From NCBI GenBank assembly GCA_959028445.1, contig CAUFRY010000003.1:1-64000 (forward strand): DNA of 64,000 bases. Reading direction: 5' to 3'. Source of the DNA: an uncultured Collinsella sp. GTDB lineage: Bacteria; Actinomycetota; Coriobacteriia; Coriobacteriales; Coriobacteriaceae. The position numbers and the translations under genes are program-made. The notes under the pieces were generated by a model. It had not been told where the DNA came from. It made no database searches and saw only the letters and a list, made by a program, of their open reading frames with translations. This document shows positions 17,536 to 26,453 of this stretch, piece by piece. Each line of letters begins with the position of its first letter. Position 1 is the first letter of the stretch.

Positions 17536-18309
17536 CTACATCGCCATTCCGCCGTCGACGCGTACGACTTCGCCCGTAATGTAGGCAGCCGCGTCGCTCG
17601 CCAAAAAGCGCACCACGCCGGCCACTTCCTCGGGACGCGCCATGCGCCTCAGGGGAATCTGCTCCTCGCACGCCGCACGCACCTTATCCGATAGCTTTGC
17701 CGTCATATCGGTCTCGACAAACCCGGGTGCGACCGCGTTCACTCGTACGCCGCGGGGCGCGAGCTCGCGCGCCACCGCCTTGGTCAGGCCGATCACGCCC
17801 GCCTTGGAGGCAGCGTAGTTGGCCTGCCCGGCATTGCCCATCAGGCCCACGACCGAGCTCATGTTGACGACGCAGCCGCCGCGCTGACGCATAAAGGTCT
17901 TGGTGAGTGCGCGCGTCGTGTTAAACGTTCCTTTAAGATTGACATCGAGCACGCGATCGAAGGCGTCATCGCCCATGCGCATGAGCAGGCCATCGCGGGT
18001 GATGCCAGCGTTGTTGACGAGCGCCCAAATGGAGCCAAAGTCGTTGAGGACCGCTTCCACGCACGCGTTGACGGCAGCGGGGTCGGCCACGTCGCATTGA
18101 TATGCGCGTGCCGCGGCGCCAGCCGCCTCGCAGGCTTCGCACGTCTCGCGCGCCGCATCGACGCTTCCGGCATAGACGACGGCGATATCGTAGCCGTCCT
18201 CCGCCAGACCGACAGCGCAGGCGCGGCCGATACCCCGCGAGCCGCCCGTGACCAGTGCCACGCGACGTGAGTCGTTGCGCTCGAGCGTGCCGTTGTTCAA
18301 GTTGCCCAT
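17536..18309 (-). CDS. fabG: 3-oxoacyl-ACP reductase
   Basis: 257 aa short-chain dehydrogenase, NADPH-dependent. Nucleotide loop TGGSRGIG at 21-28, NNAG at 99-102, catalytic Ser151/152, Tyr165 and Lys169 (YAASK), and the C-terminal GEVVRVDGGM. About 14 extra N-terminal residues precede the first strand. It sits between fabD and fabF. Confidence 0.96.
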   Translation of the reverse strand: MGNLNNGTLERNDSRRVALVTGGSRGIGRACAVGLAEDGYDIAVVYAGSVDAARETCEACEAAGAAARAYQCDVADPAAVNACVEAVLNDFGSIWALVNNAGITRDGLLMRMGDDAFDRVLDVNLKGTFNTTRALTKTFMRQRGGCVVNMSSVVGLMGNAGQANYAASKAGVIGLTKAVARELAPRGVRVNAVAPGFVETDMTAKLSDKVRAACEEQIPLRRMARPEEVAGVVRFLASDAAAYITGEVVRVDGGMAM

Positions 18310-18339
18310 GTCATTCCTTTCGGGTTACAGCCCTGTGGA

Positions 18340-19272
18340 CTATGCGAGCTCGTCGGCAATAGCTGCGACCTGCTCGGCCGTTTCGCACGAATACACGCGA
18401 ACGTCGCTCAACGTACGCTTGACCAGGCCAGACAGCGTTTTGCCAGGGCCAACCTCAATAAACGTGTCGATACCCTGATCCTGCAGAGTGTGCAGCGTGT
18501 CGACCCAACGCACGGCATGGCTCACCTGGTTGGCCAAGACATCCGATGCCGCTCGCGGGTCCGCCGGATAGGGCGCCGCCGTCATATTTGCCATAACAGG
18601 AATGAGCAACGGGGACGGCGCGTGACCGGCATCGATATATGCAGCAAGGCCACAGGTCGCCTCGGCCATATAGGGGCTATGGAATGCACCCGACACCGCG
18701 ACCTTCATGGCCCGGCCACCAGCCTCTTTTACCAGGACGTCGAGGGTCTGCAACGCATCGGGCGCTCCGGCCACAACCGTCTGCTGGGGGCTGTTGTAGT
18801 TGACCGGCCAGCAGTCCTCGCCTGCCTGTTTTGCCAGGCCCTCAACTTGCGCCGCATCGAGCTTGATGACGGCGCGCATGCCGCCGGGGTGACGCTCAGC
18901 CGCCGTGGCCATAAGCGCCGCGCGCTCGCACACGAGCTCAAAGCCCGCTCGCGTATCGAATGCCCCCGCAAAGGTGAGCGCGGCGACCTCGCCCAGCGAG
19001 AATCCCGCACAGGCGGCAGGCACCACGCCGCGCTCGCGCAGGGCGGTAGCCGCTGCCAAGTCGTGCACGAACACGCAAGGCTGTGTGTTCTCGGTCTGCG
19101 AGAGTTCCTCCTTGGAGGCGCTCCGGCACTGCTCACTGGTTCCCGGACGCACCTCATCGGCAATGACGAACACCTCGGCAGCCGCCGGCGATGTCTCGAT
19201 CAAGTCGACGCCCATCGCGGGGTGCTGGGCACCCTGGCCGGCAAACAAAAACGCTACGCCACCCATGCGCAC
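18340..19272 (-). CDS. fabD: Malonyl-CoA:ACP transacylase
   Basis: 310 aa. Loads malonate onto ACP. N-terminal FLFAGQGAQ is typical. The nucleophile motif reads AGFSLGE with Ser92, so the usual histidine of GHSLGE is replaced by Phe91. The second catalytic histidine is in GAFHSPYM. Its start overlaps the end of fabK by 19 nt; an internal ATG at 19266 is also possible. Confidence 0.94.
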   Translation of the reverse strand: MRMGGVAFLFAGQGAQHPAMGVDLIETSPAAAEVFVIADEVRPGTSEQCRSASKEELSQTENTQPCVFVHDLAAATALRERGVVPAACAGFSLGEVAALTFAGAFDTRAGFELVCERAALMATAAERHPGGMRAVIKLDAAQVEGLAKQAGEDCWPVNYNSPQQTVVAGAPDALQTLDVLVKEAGGRAMKVAVSGAFHSPYMAEATCGLAAYIDAGHAPSPLLIPVMANMTAAPYPADPRAASDVLANQVSHAVRWVDTLHTLQDQGIDTFIEVGPGKTLSGLVKRTLSDVRVYSCETAEQVAAIADELA

Positions 19273-20198
19273 GCACCCTTCAGGACGTGCTCGGCGCCAT
19301 CGACCAGGTCGTCAACGATTTCGCGTGCGCTCTGGCGCTCGTTGACCATGCCGGCAATCTGCCCACACAGATACGAACCCTCTTCGTAATTACCATCCTT
19401 TGCAGCCTTGCGAAGAGCGCCCGTACCCATGGCCCCGAGCTCCTCGGCACTTGCGCCCGCTGCCTCACTTTTGGCGTAGGCATTGGTGAAGGGGCTCTTA
19501 AGCGCACGCACCGGATGTCCCGTCGAACGGCCAGTCGCGCGCGTCGAGGTGTCTCCCGCCTTGAGCACCAGCTCTTTGTACTGCTCAGAAACAGTGCATT
19601 CGTTTGCAACGAGGAAGCGTGTACCCACCTGGACGCCGGCGGCACCGAGCATAAAGGCCGCTGCCACGCCGCGACCATCGGCGATACCGCCAGCTGCCAC
19701 AACGGGGATATCGACCGCGTCGACAACCTGCGGAACGAGCGCCATCGTCGATGTCTCGCCAATATGTCCACCAGATTCAGTGCCTTCGGCAACCACGGCG
19801 GCGGCCCCGCGACGCGCCACGAGACGCGCCAGCGCCACCGAGGCAACGACCGGGATGACCTTGATGCCCGCATCGTTCCAAGCTTTCATGTACTTGGTGG
19901 GATTACCGGCACCCGTCACGACGACCGGCACTCGCTCGTCAATCACGACCTGCGCGACCTCGTCGGCAAACGGGCTCATGAGCATGACGTTGACGCCAAA
20001 GGGTTTATCCGTCCTGGCGCGCAGCTCGTGAATCTGGTCGCGCAGCCAGTTGGCGTCGGCGTTCATGGCCGCGATGATGCCTAAGCCACCCGTCTCGGAC
20101 ACTGCGGACGCCAGCGAGGCATCGGCAATCCAGGCCATACCGCCCTGGAACACGGGCTTTTCGATGCCGAGCAGATCGCAGAGAGGAGTCTTGAGCAT
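19254..20198 (-). CDS. fabK: Enoyl-ACP reductase II, FMN-dependent
   Basis: 314 aa TIM-barrel flavoenzyme of the nitronate-monooxygenase-like family, performing the last reduction of each elongation round. Motifs: PVFQGGMAWIADASLA near the N-terminus, EGTESGGHIGE around the FMN phosphate site, and AAGGIADGRGVAAAF. FabK replaces FabI in such operons and is known to be insensitive to triclosan. No FabI is seen here. It follows acpP by 2 nt. Confidence 0.95.
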   Translation of the reverse strand: MLKTPLCDLLGIEKPVFQGGMAWIADASLASAVSETGGLGIIAAMNADANWLRDQIHELRARTDKPFGVNVMLMSPFADEVAQVVIDERVPVVVTGAGNPTKYMKAWNDAGIKVIPVVASVALARLVARRGAAAVVAEGTESGGHIGETSTMALVPQVVDAVDIPVVAAGGIADGRGVAAAFMLGAAGVQVGTRFLVANECTVSEQYKELVLKAGDTSTRATGRSTGHPVRALKSPFTNAYAKSEAAGASAEELGAMGTGALRKAAKDGNYEEGSYLCGQIAGMVNERQSAREIVDDLVDGAEHVLKGACAWVA

Positions 20199-20200
20199 CT

Positions 20201-20437
20201 CTACTTCTCCAATGCCGCCTCGACCGTATCGGCGAACTCGCCGACCGTCTTGGGGTTCTCCTCGGTATCGAGCTGGATGCCAAACTCGTCCTCGACGGCA
20301 ACGAGGATCTCGACGGTGCCCAGGCTGTCGAGACCAATCTCCTCGAGCGTGGACTCGGGCTTCATCTCGACATCGTCAAGACCGGCGGTCTCGCGGATAA
20401 CGTCGCAAACGCGCTCGAAGGTCTTCTGATCTGCCAT
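20201..20437 (-). CDS. acpP: Acyl carrier protein
   Basis: 78 aa, acidic, four-helix protein. The phosphopantetheine attachment serine is S38 in GLDSLGTVEI. The carrier for all FAS II intermediates. Located between fabH and fabK as in Gram-positive fab clusters. The 50-nt gap to fabH has no clear terminator. Confidence 0.97.
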   Translation of the reverse strand: MADQKTFERVCDVIRETAGLDDVEMKPESTLEEIGLDSLGTVEILVAVEDEFGIQLDTEENPKTVGEFADTVEAALEK

Positions 20438-20487
20438 GGTAGTTCTCCTTTGGTTGTGCCCTAGGGCGTTTTATTTCCTATGTGCGA

Positions 20488-21447
20488 CTACTTCCAACGA
20501 AGCAGATAGCCACCTATATCCAGACCGGCGCCAAATCCAACCAAGGCGATGGTGTCGCCTGTGTGAAGTGCACCGGCGTTTGCCAGCCGGTCGAGGGCAA
20601 GCGGAATGCATGCGCTCGAAATGTTGCCGGTCTCGCGCAACGTGCGAACCACGCGCTCGTCCGGCACGCCCAGGCGCTTGACCGCCTGGCTCAGGATTCG
20701 TTCGTTAGCCTGATGGAATACAAAATGATCGATGTCTTCGACCAAAATGCCCGCATCGATCGCAAGCTTATGGACCGTGTCGCAGATGGCGTTGACGCCG
20801 AACTTGAACACGCGGCGGCCATTCATGGACAGCACGCTCGCGCTATCTGCGGAAGCCTTAAACGGCGAGGTACCGACCAGACCGGGAACGCGCAACGTCT
20901 CGACGTCGGGCGCCGTCGAAAGCTCAACGGCAAGGGGACTGTCTCCCCCAGCCTCAATCACTGCGGCGCCTGCCCCATCGCCAAAGAGCACGCAGGTGGC
21001 ACGGTCGGTCCAGTCGAGCGCGCGCGTCATCTGCTCGGCAGCAACGACAAGCACGCGCTCGGCGCGACCGCGGGCGATATAGCCCTCGGCGACATCGAGC
21101 GCAAATACGAAGCCGGCACAAGCCGCCGAGACATCGAAGGCAGGGCACGTCGCGCCCAGACGCTCAGCAACAGCACACGCCTCAGCGGGAACAAGGTGGT
21201 CACCCGTCGTCGTCGAACAGACGATCAGATCCAGCTGGCTCGCGTCGATTCCGGACACCTGGAGTGCCCGCTCACTCGCCGCTACGGCAAGGTCGTCAAG
21301 TGACTCGGTGGTGCAGACGTGGCGGCTCTTGATACCCGTGCGGGTAAAAATCCACTCATCCGAGGTATCGAGGAACTCAGACAGCTCGTCATTGGAAACG
21401 CTGCGTTCAGGAAGCGCCGAGCCTGTTCCAAGAATCGTGAAACCCAT
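20488..21447 (-). CDS. fabH: Beta-ketoacyl-ACP synthase III
   Basis: 319 aa with start at 21447 (MGFTILGTGSALPE), directed by GGAGG 9 nt upstream; the longer reading is unlikely. It initiates fatty-acid synthesis from acyl-CoA and malonyl-ACP. Catalytic Cys110 (VSAACAGFVFAL), His245 (FHQAN) and Asn275 (GNISSA). First gene of the ten-gene FAS II operon. Its upstream region, shared with divergent birA, has two direct repeats that may bind a regulator. Confidence 0.96.
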   Translation of the reverse strand: MGFTILGTGSALPERSVSNDELSEFLDTSDEWIFTRTGIKSRHVCTTESLDDLAVAASERALQVSGIDASQLDLIVCSTTTGDHLVPAEACAVAERLGATCPAFDVSAACAGFVFALDVAEGYIARGRAERVLVVAAEQMTRALDWTDRATCVLFGDGAGAAVIEAGGDSPLAVELSTAPDVETLRVPGLVGTSPFKASADSASVLSMNGRRVFKFGVNAICDTVHKLAIDAGILVEDIDHFVFHQANERILSQAVKRLGVPDERVVRTLRETGNISSACIPLALDRLANAGALHTGDTIALVGFGAGLDIGGYLLRWK

Positions 21448-21466
21448 CACTAACCTCCTTTGAGTT

Positions 21467-21530
21467 GTTGACGTGTTTACATCGACCAAGAGAGGATAAC
21501 GCATTTCAGTCTTTGTTGACGTATTAACAT
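21467..21530. promoter_or_regulatory. Direct repeats in the fabH-birA divergent control region
   Basis: A 16-bp motif GTTGACGTGTTTACAT (21467-21482) recurs as GTTGACGTATTAACAT (21515-21530), 14 of 16 identical and 48 bp apart. Position between divergent fatty-acid and biotin-ligase genes fits a shared operator. No FapR or FabT gene is in the window, so the binding protein is unknown. Confidence 0.45.
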
Positions 21531-21623
21531 TAAATTGTCCAAATGCGACAAAGGCTTCACATTGTGTCTATCTCTCGACACCATTGCGTCATTCACTTAT
21601 TCAATAAGGAGGTAGCAGCCGCT

Positions 21624-22400
21624 ATGGATGCCCAATTAACGATTGTCGACGTAACCGGATCGACCAACGATGACCTGCTCGAGGCAGGAAAACAGGGTGC
21701 GCCGCACGGCACAGGACTTGCCGCCCGCGCGCAAACGGCAGGACGCGGCCGGCGCGGCCACAAGTGGGATTCAACCGCCGGCAACCTATTGCTTTCGATT
21801 GTCCTGCGTCCATGCGTTAATCCCGCAAAGTACTCTGGTCTTGCCGACGTCAGCGGCCTAGTGGTGCTCGAAGCACTCGAAAAGCAAGGTCTTGCAAACG
21901 AGATTGGCCTCAAATGGCCCAACGACCTGGTCGCGCGAGGACGCAAACTCGGCGGCATTCTGGTCGAGGCCGCACGCGATAACGAAGGCAAACCTTTCGC
22001 CGTCTGCGGCATTGGTGTCAACGTAAACTACACGCCCCAAGAGGTGCCCGATGGCGGCCTGGCGGCAATTGGCCTCTCGGACCTCAACGAGAGCGTTCCC
22101 GCCGTCGACATGCTCCTCGATGAGGTCTATCACGCAGTTATAGACGCTGTAGATACCTGGGCAGAGCGCCTCAACGCCAAGGAAGAAGACGCCGGTCCGC
22201 TCGCGCCCGTCCACGACGAATATATCGCTCACCTCAATTGGATCGGGAAGCACGTTATCGCCCGCTCCCCCGCTGGAGACGAGCTGGCACGAGGCATATT
22301 TAGAACGGTCGACGATTGCGGCCGCGCATGCATTGAGACCGAGAGCGGCTTGTGCGTCTTCCACTTCGAAGAAGCATCCTTGCGCCCCCTGAGCGAATAG
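21624..22400 (+). CDS. birA: Biotin--[acetyl-CoA-carboxylase] ligase
   Basis: 258 aa with start at 21624 (MDAQLTIVD), after AAGGAGG; the upstream extension is not typical. It activates biotin with ATP and attaches it to AccB Lys123. Catalytic motif GRGRRGHKW near 39-47, KWPNDL around 98-103, and a small C-terminal SH3-like domain. It lacks the N-terminal HTH of E. coli BirA, so it is monofunctional and cannot itself be the operon repressor. Divergent from the operon containing its substrate. Confidence 0.95.
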   Translation: MDAQLTIVDVTGSTNDDLLEAGKQGAPHGTGLAARAQTAGRGRRGHKWDSTAGNLLLSIVLRPCVNPAKYSGLADVSGLVVLEALEKQGLANEIGLKWPNDLVARGRKLGGILVEAARDNEGKPFAVCGIGVNVNYTPQEVPDGGLAAIGLSDLNESVPAVDMLLDEVYHAVIDAVDTWAERLNAKEEDAGPLAPVHDEYIAHLNWIGKHVIARSPAGDELARGIFRTVDDCGRACIETESGLCVFHFEEASLRPLSE

Positions 22401-22458
22401 GGCGCCGCAGCCGCCGGCTCGGCAGACGAATTCGCTATCCCAAAATCTAAACTCAAAA

Positions 22459-22498
22459 CAAAAGGGCCCCGCTACCGTAACGGCAGCGGGGCCCTTTA
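22459..22498. terminator. Bidirectional terminator between birA and rpsJ
   Basis: An AAAGGGCCCCGCT...AGCGGGGCCCTTT hairpin lies between the convergent birA and rpsJ ends, with A-rich and T-rich flanks suitable for both directions. Confidence 0.88.
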
Positions 22499-22516
22499 AG
22501 CTATGAGCGATATCGC

Positions 22517-22825
22517 TTAGAGCTTGATGTCGATGTCGACGCCAGCGGGGAGGTCGAGACGCATGAGCGAATCAACGGTGCCCGAGGTGGGGTCGAGGAT
22601 GTCGATGAGGCGCTTGTGGGTGCGCATCTCGAACTGCTCACGGGAGTCCTTGTTCACGTGCGGCGAGCGGATAACCGTGTACAGGTTGCGCTCGGTGGGC
22701 AGGGGGACAGGACCGGAAACGCGAGCGCCGGTCTTCTGAGCGGTCTCGACGATGAGCTTCGCGGACTGATCGACGACCTCGTGATCATAGCCCTTGAGGC
22801 GAATGCGGATCTTCTGGGTAGCCAA
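22517..22825 (-). CDS. rpsJ: 30S ribosomal protein S10
   Basis: 102 aa, standard. It begins KIRIRLKGYDHEVVDQSAKL and keeps GPVPLPTERNLYTVIRSPHV. It is also the NusE partner of NusB in antitermination. It lies 60 nt after fusA and ends at a terminator, so it belongs to the str operon here and is detached from rplC, its usual neighbour. Confidence 0.98.
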   Translation of the reverse strand: MATQKIRIRLKGYDHEVVDQSAKLIVETAQKTGARVSGPVPLPTERNLYTVIRSPHVNKDSREQFEMRTHKRLIDILDPTSGTVDSLMRLDLPAGVDIDIKL

Positions 22826-22885
22826 CTTAAACCTCCAAAGAGTGCGAGAGATGTTCTCGCGGATTACGTAACAGGGAGCTCGAAC

Positions 22886-24985
22886 TTAGGCGTTCTTGCT
22901 CATGACCTCGTCCACGATGGACTTGGGCGCGGGCTCATAAGAGTCGAACTGCATCGTGTAGGATGCACGGCCCTGGGTCTGGGAGCGAAGGTCGGTAGCG
23001 TAACCGAACATCTCGCCCAGCGGCACCTTGGCACGGATGAGCTTGCTGTTCTTGCGATCCTCCATGCCCTCGATCTTGCCGCGGCGACCGGAGAGGTTGC
23101 CCATAACGTCGCCCATGTACTGCTCAGGGGTCTCGACCTCGACAGCCATGATCGGCTCGAGCAGCTGCGGATCGGACTTCTTGAGGGCGTCCTTGATAGC
23201 CATGGAACCGGCGATCTTGAAGGCGGCCTCGGAGGAGTCGACCTCGTGGTAAGAACCGTCGAACAGGGTGACCTTAACGTCGAGGACCGGGAAGCCGGCG
23301 ATAACACCGGTGTTCAGGGCCTCCTGGATGCCCTTGTCGATGGACGGGATGTACTCCTTGGGCACGACGCCGCCGACGATAGCGTTGACGAACTCGTAGC
23401 CGAAGCCCTCCTCCATCTTCTCGAGCTTGATGACGGCGTGGCCGTACTGACCGCGACCGCCGGACTGACGGACGAACTTGCCCTCAGCCTTCTCGACGTC
23501 GTGACCAGCGGTCTCGCGGTAGGCAACCTGGGGCTTACCAACGTTAGCGTCAACCTTGAACTCGCGGAGCAGACGGTCGACGATGATCTCGAGGTGCAGC
23601 TCGCCCATGCCGGCGATGATGGTCTGGCCGGTCTCGTGGTTGGTGGACACCTGGAAGGTCGGGTCCTCCTCGGCGAGCTTGGTCAGAGCCAGGGACATCT
23701 TGTCCTGCTCGGCCTTGGTCTTGGGCTCGATGGCAACGTCGATAACGGGCTTAGCGAACTCGATCTTCTCGAGGACGATCTCCTTGCCCTCGGCGCACAG
23801 GGTGTCACCGGTGGTGGAGTTCTTGAAGCCGACGCAAGCGACGATGTCGCCAGCGGCAGCGTCGTCACGGTCGATACGCTCGGCGGCGTTCATCTCGAGG
23901 ATGCGGCCGAGGCGCTCGCGCTGACCGTTGGAAGCGTTGACCACGTAGGAGCCGGACTCGGCGCGGCCGGAGTAAACGCGGACATAGGTGAGCTTACCGA
24001 CGAACGGGTCGGTCATGATCTTGAAGACCAGGCCGGAGAAGGGCTCGTCGAAGGAAGGATGACGCTGGATCTCCTCGCCGGTGTCCGGATCGGTACCGGT
24101 AACGGCCTCAACGTCGAGCGGGCTGGGCAGGTAGTCGACGACAGCGTCGAGCAGCTCCTGAACGCCCTTGTTCTTGTAGGCGGAGCCCACGAAGACGAGG
24201 TTGAGCTCGTTGGCCAGAACGCCCTTGCGCAGAGCGGCCTTGAGCTCCTCGACGGTGAAGTCCTCCTCCATGAGGATCTTCTCCATGAGCTCATCGTCAA
24301 AGCTGGCAGCAGCGTCGAGGAGCTCCTCGCGCTTGGTGGCAGCGATGTCGGCGAACTCAGCCGGGATCTCGTCCATCGGCTCGGGGTAGGTCATACCCTT
24401 CTCGTCGGCCTTGAAGTCCCATGCAGTCATGGTGACCAGGTCGATGACGCCCCAGAAGTTGTCCTCGGCGCCCATTGGGACCTGAGCGGCCACGGCGTTA
24501 GCGTCGAGACGATCCTTCATGGTCTCGATAGCGTTGAAGAAGTCAGCGCCCACGCGGTCATACTTGTTGATGAAGGCGATGCGGGGAACGTTGAAGGTAG
24601 AAGCCTGACGCCAAACGGTCTCAGACTGGGGCTGAACGCCGGCAACGGCGTCGAAGACGGCGACAGCGCCATCGAGGACGCGCAGGCAGCGCTCGACCTC
24701 GGCGGTGAAGTCAACGTGGCCCGGGGTGTCGATGATCTGGATGCGGTAGTCCTTACCGTCCTTGTTCCAGAAGCACGTGGTAGCAGCGGAGGTAATGGTT
24801 ACGCCGCGCTCCTGCTCCTGAACCATCCAGTCCATGGTGGCAGCGCCCTCATGGACCTCACCGATCTTGTGGGTCTTACCGGTGTAGTAAAGAATACGCT
24901 CGGTCGTGGTGGTCTTACCGGCATCGATGTGGGCCATGATGCCGATGTTACGGGTATCGGAAAGCTTGTACTTAGGCTTAGCCAT
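22886..24985 (-). CDS. fusA: Elongation factor G
   Basis: 699 aa, standard five-domain translocation GTPase. G1 AHIDAGKTTTTERIL near residues 18-32, switch II DTPGHVDF and NKYD (NKxD) are visible, and domain IV includes GGRGQYGHAVI. Third gene of rpsL-rpsG-fusA-rpsJ. No tuf follows it; tuf is instead upstream of rpmG at the right edge of the window. Confidence 0.98.
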   Translation of the reverse strand: MAKPKYKLSDTRNIGIMAHIDAGKTTTTERILYYTGKTHKIGEVHEGAATMDWMVQEQERGVTITSAATTCFWNKDGKDYRIQIIDTPGHVDFTAEVERCLRVLDGAVAVFDAVAGVQPQSETVWRQASTFNVPRIAFINKYDRVGADFFNAIETMKDRLDANAVAAQVPMGAEDNFWGVIDLVTMTAWDFKADEKGMTYPEPMDEIPAEFADIAATKREELLDAAASFDDELMEKILMEEDFTVEELKAALRKGVLANELNLVFVGSAYKNKGVQELLDAVVDYLPSPLDVEAVTGTDPDTGEEIQRHPSFDEPFSGLVFKIMTDPFVGKLTYVRVYSGRAESGSYVVNASNGQRERLGRILEMNAAERIDRDDAAAGDIVACVGFKNSTTGDTLCAEGKEIVLEKIEFAKPVIDVAIEPKTKAEQDKMSLALTKLAEEDPTFQVSTNHETGQTIIAGMGELHLEIIVDRLLREFKVDANVGKPQVAYRETAGHDVEKAEGKFVRQSGGRGQYGHAVIKLEKMEEGFGYEFVNAIVGGVVPKEYIPSIDKGIQEALNTGVIAGFPVLDVKVTLFDGSYHEVDSSEAAFKIAGSMAIKDALKKSDPQLLEPIMAVEVETPEQYMGDVMGNLSGRRGKIEGMEDRKNSKLIRAKVPLGEMFGYATDLRSQTQGRASYTMQFDSYEPAPKSIVDEVMSKNA

Positions 24986-25004
24986 GTTAGTTCCTTACCT
25001 TAAC

Positions 25005-25478
25005 TTACCAACGATAGTGAGAGAACGCGCGGTTGGCCTCGGCCATCTTAAAGACGTCCTCACGCTTCTTGACGGAAGCGCCCAGGCCGTTGGAAGCGTC
25101 GAGGATCTCGTTGGCGAGACGCTCGGCCATGGTCTTCTCCTTGCGAGCGCGGGAGAAGTTGACGATCCAGCGGATACCCAGAGCGGTGGAACGACGGGAG
25201 TTGACCTCCATCGGGACCTGATAGGTAGCGCCACCGACACGCTTGGGCTTAACCTCGAGCGTGGGCTTGACGTTGTCCATAGCCTTCTTGAAGGTAGCGA
25301 GAGCGTCGCCACCCTCGGACTTCTCGGCAACGATCTCGAAAGCGGTGTAAACGATGCGCTCAGCGGTGGCCTTCTTGCCGTCAAGAAGGACCTTGTTGAT
25401 GAGCTGAGTCACCAGGCGGTTGTTGTAAACGGCGTCAGGCTGAACCTCACGACGATTAGCTGCTGCACGACGCGGCAT
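25005..25478 (-). CDS. rpsG: 30S ribosomal protein S7
   Basis: 157 aa, standard. It starts MPRRAAANRREVQPDAVYNN, with VTQLINKVLLDGKKATAERI next and GASVKKREDVFKMAEANRAF near the end. It organises the 30S head and in E. coli represses the str operon. Followed by fusA after 19 nt. Confidence 0.97.
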   Translation of the reverse strand: MPRRAAANRREVQPDAVYNNRLVTQLINKVLLDGKKATAERIVYTAFEIVAEKSEGGDALATFKKAMDNVKPTLEVKPKRVGGATYQVPMEVNSRRSTALGIRWIVNFSRARKEKTMAERLANEILDASNGLGASVKKREDVFKMAEANRAFSHYRW

Positions 25479-25551
25479 GTGAAATCTCCTTAAGTGTCTA
25501 CCGTGCGGCGCTTAGGCGGCACACGGCGAAAGTATCAAAACGTTATCTGGC

Positions 25552-25929
25552 TTATTTAGCCTTGGGGCGCTTAGCACCGTACTTGGAACGGGCCTGCATA
25601 CGGTTCTGGACCGGAGCAGCGTCGTAGGCGCCACGGATGACGTGATAACGGACACCAGGGAGGTCACGGACACGACCGCCGCGGACGAGCACGATGGAGT
25701 GCTCCTGCAGGTTGTGGCCCTCACCCGGGATGTAAGCAGTAACTTCGATGCCGTTGACAAGGCGAACACGGGCAACCTTACGAAGAGCCGAGTTCGGCTT
25801 CTTGGGGCTCGTGGTGAAGACGCGGGTGCACACGCCGCGCTTCTGGGAGTTGTGCTGCAGAGCAGCGTTCTTGGACTTCTTGGGCACGGAACGACGGCCC
25901 TGGCGAACCAGCTGGTTAATAGTAGGCAA
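25552..25929 (-). CDS. rpsL: 30S ribosomal protein S12
   Basis: 125 aa, standard decoding-centre protein. It begins MPTINQLVRQGRRSVPKKSK. The streptomycin-associated lysines are wild type: K in TTSPKKPNSALRK (E. coli Lys42 equivalent) and K in the C-terminal region. It keeps IPGEGHNLQEHSIVLVRGGR. First gene of the str operon, with a good promoter about 95 nt upstream. Confidence 0.97.
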   Translation of the reverse strand: MPTINQLVRQGRRSVPKKSKNAALQHNSQKRGVCTRVFTTSPKKPNSALRKVARVRLVNGIEVTAYIPGEGHNLQEHSIVLVRGGRVRDLPGVRYHVIRGAYDAAPVQNRMQARSKYGAKRPKAK

Positions 25930-26022
25930 AGCGTACTCCTTCTCGAATGATTCCAGCTTTCTGTAAAGTGCAACGGCTTGAAACGAGGGGTCAGCATCCC
26001 CCTACGAAACACGCAGTTCGAT

Positions 26023-26051
26023 AGGATACGTGCCGTTAGCTGTGCCGTCAA
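26023..26051 (-). promoter_or_regulatory. Promoter of the rpsL operon
   Basis: Minus-strand TTGACG (26051-26046), 17-nt spacer, TATCCT (26028-26023). It is well placed about 95 nt upstream of rpsL and 60-85 nt downstream of a long hairpin element. Confidence 0.65.
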
Positions 26052-26134
26052 CAGACCACGCCGCCGGGCGTATCCCAAAATTGGCATATTTCCGCAAACC
26101 CTACACAAAAGGAATCCCCTCCTGTGCGCGGGGG

Positions 26135-26275
26135 CGGATTCCCGGCCCGGGCGGCCCGCTGTTTAAGTTTGCTGCTCTACAGTCCTGCGCAAGACGGAAA
26201 GCACATTAAGTGCTTTCCTTTGCGTGCGGAACTCGCGACAAACTTAAACAGCGGGCCGCCCAGACCGGGAATCCG
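26135..26275. repeat. Long hairpin element, copy 2
   Basis: 37-nt arms (26135-26171 with 26239-26275) match except at two positions that would be G-U wobbles in a minus-strand RNA. The 67-nt centre (26172-26238) has inner stem GGAAAGCAC/GTGCTTTCC with ATTAA. It shares about 25 bp of flanking sequence on the left and right with copy 3. It lies upstream of the rpsL promoter, beyond the anti-sigma gene. Confidence 0.95.
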
Positions 26276-26303
26276 ACGTGCTTGTCGGGGCAACGTTCCC
26301 TTC

Positions 26304-26350
26304 CAAATAGGGACAGGTTTATTTTGGTCGGTTTTATCTGGGGAAACGTC
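26304..26350 (+). repeat. GGGACAGG repeat, degenerate copy
   Basis: AGGGACAGGTTTATTTTGG followed by TCGGTTTTATCTG and AAACGTC matches 54921-54962 at most of 42 positions. The left arm has decayed, so only a weak hairpin remains. A matching reversed fragment is at 28085-28116 on the other side of the sigma pair. Confidence 0.7.
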
Positions 26351-26411
26351 GCGCTCCAGCGGTGATCTGCTCTCATCTGTCGCATGGAAATCGGCGGCGT
26401 TTCCATTTAAC

Positions 26412-26447
26412 GCAAAAGAGGCCGCTTCCCCTAGTAGGAAGCGACCC
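26412..26447 (-). terminator. Terminator after the anti-sigma gene
   Basis: Minus-strand GGTCGCTTCC...GGAAGCGGCC followed by TCTTTT, 6 nt past the stop codon at 26454. Confidence 0.8.
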
Positions 26448-26453
26448 CAAATC

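Noticed and set aside
22616..25003. Plus-strand open frame of 795 codons opposite fusA, and a similar 832-codon frame opposite rpoB (33934-36432)
   Set aside because: Shadow frames of EF-G and RpoB produced by codon bias.
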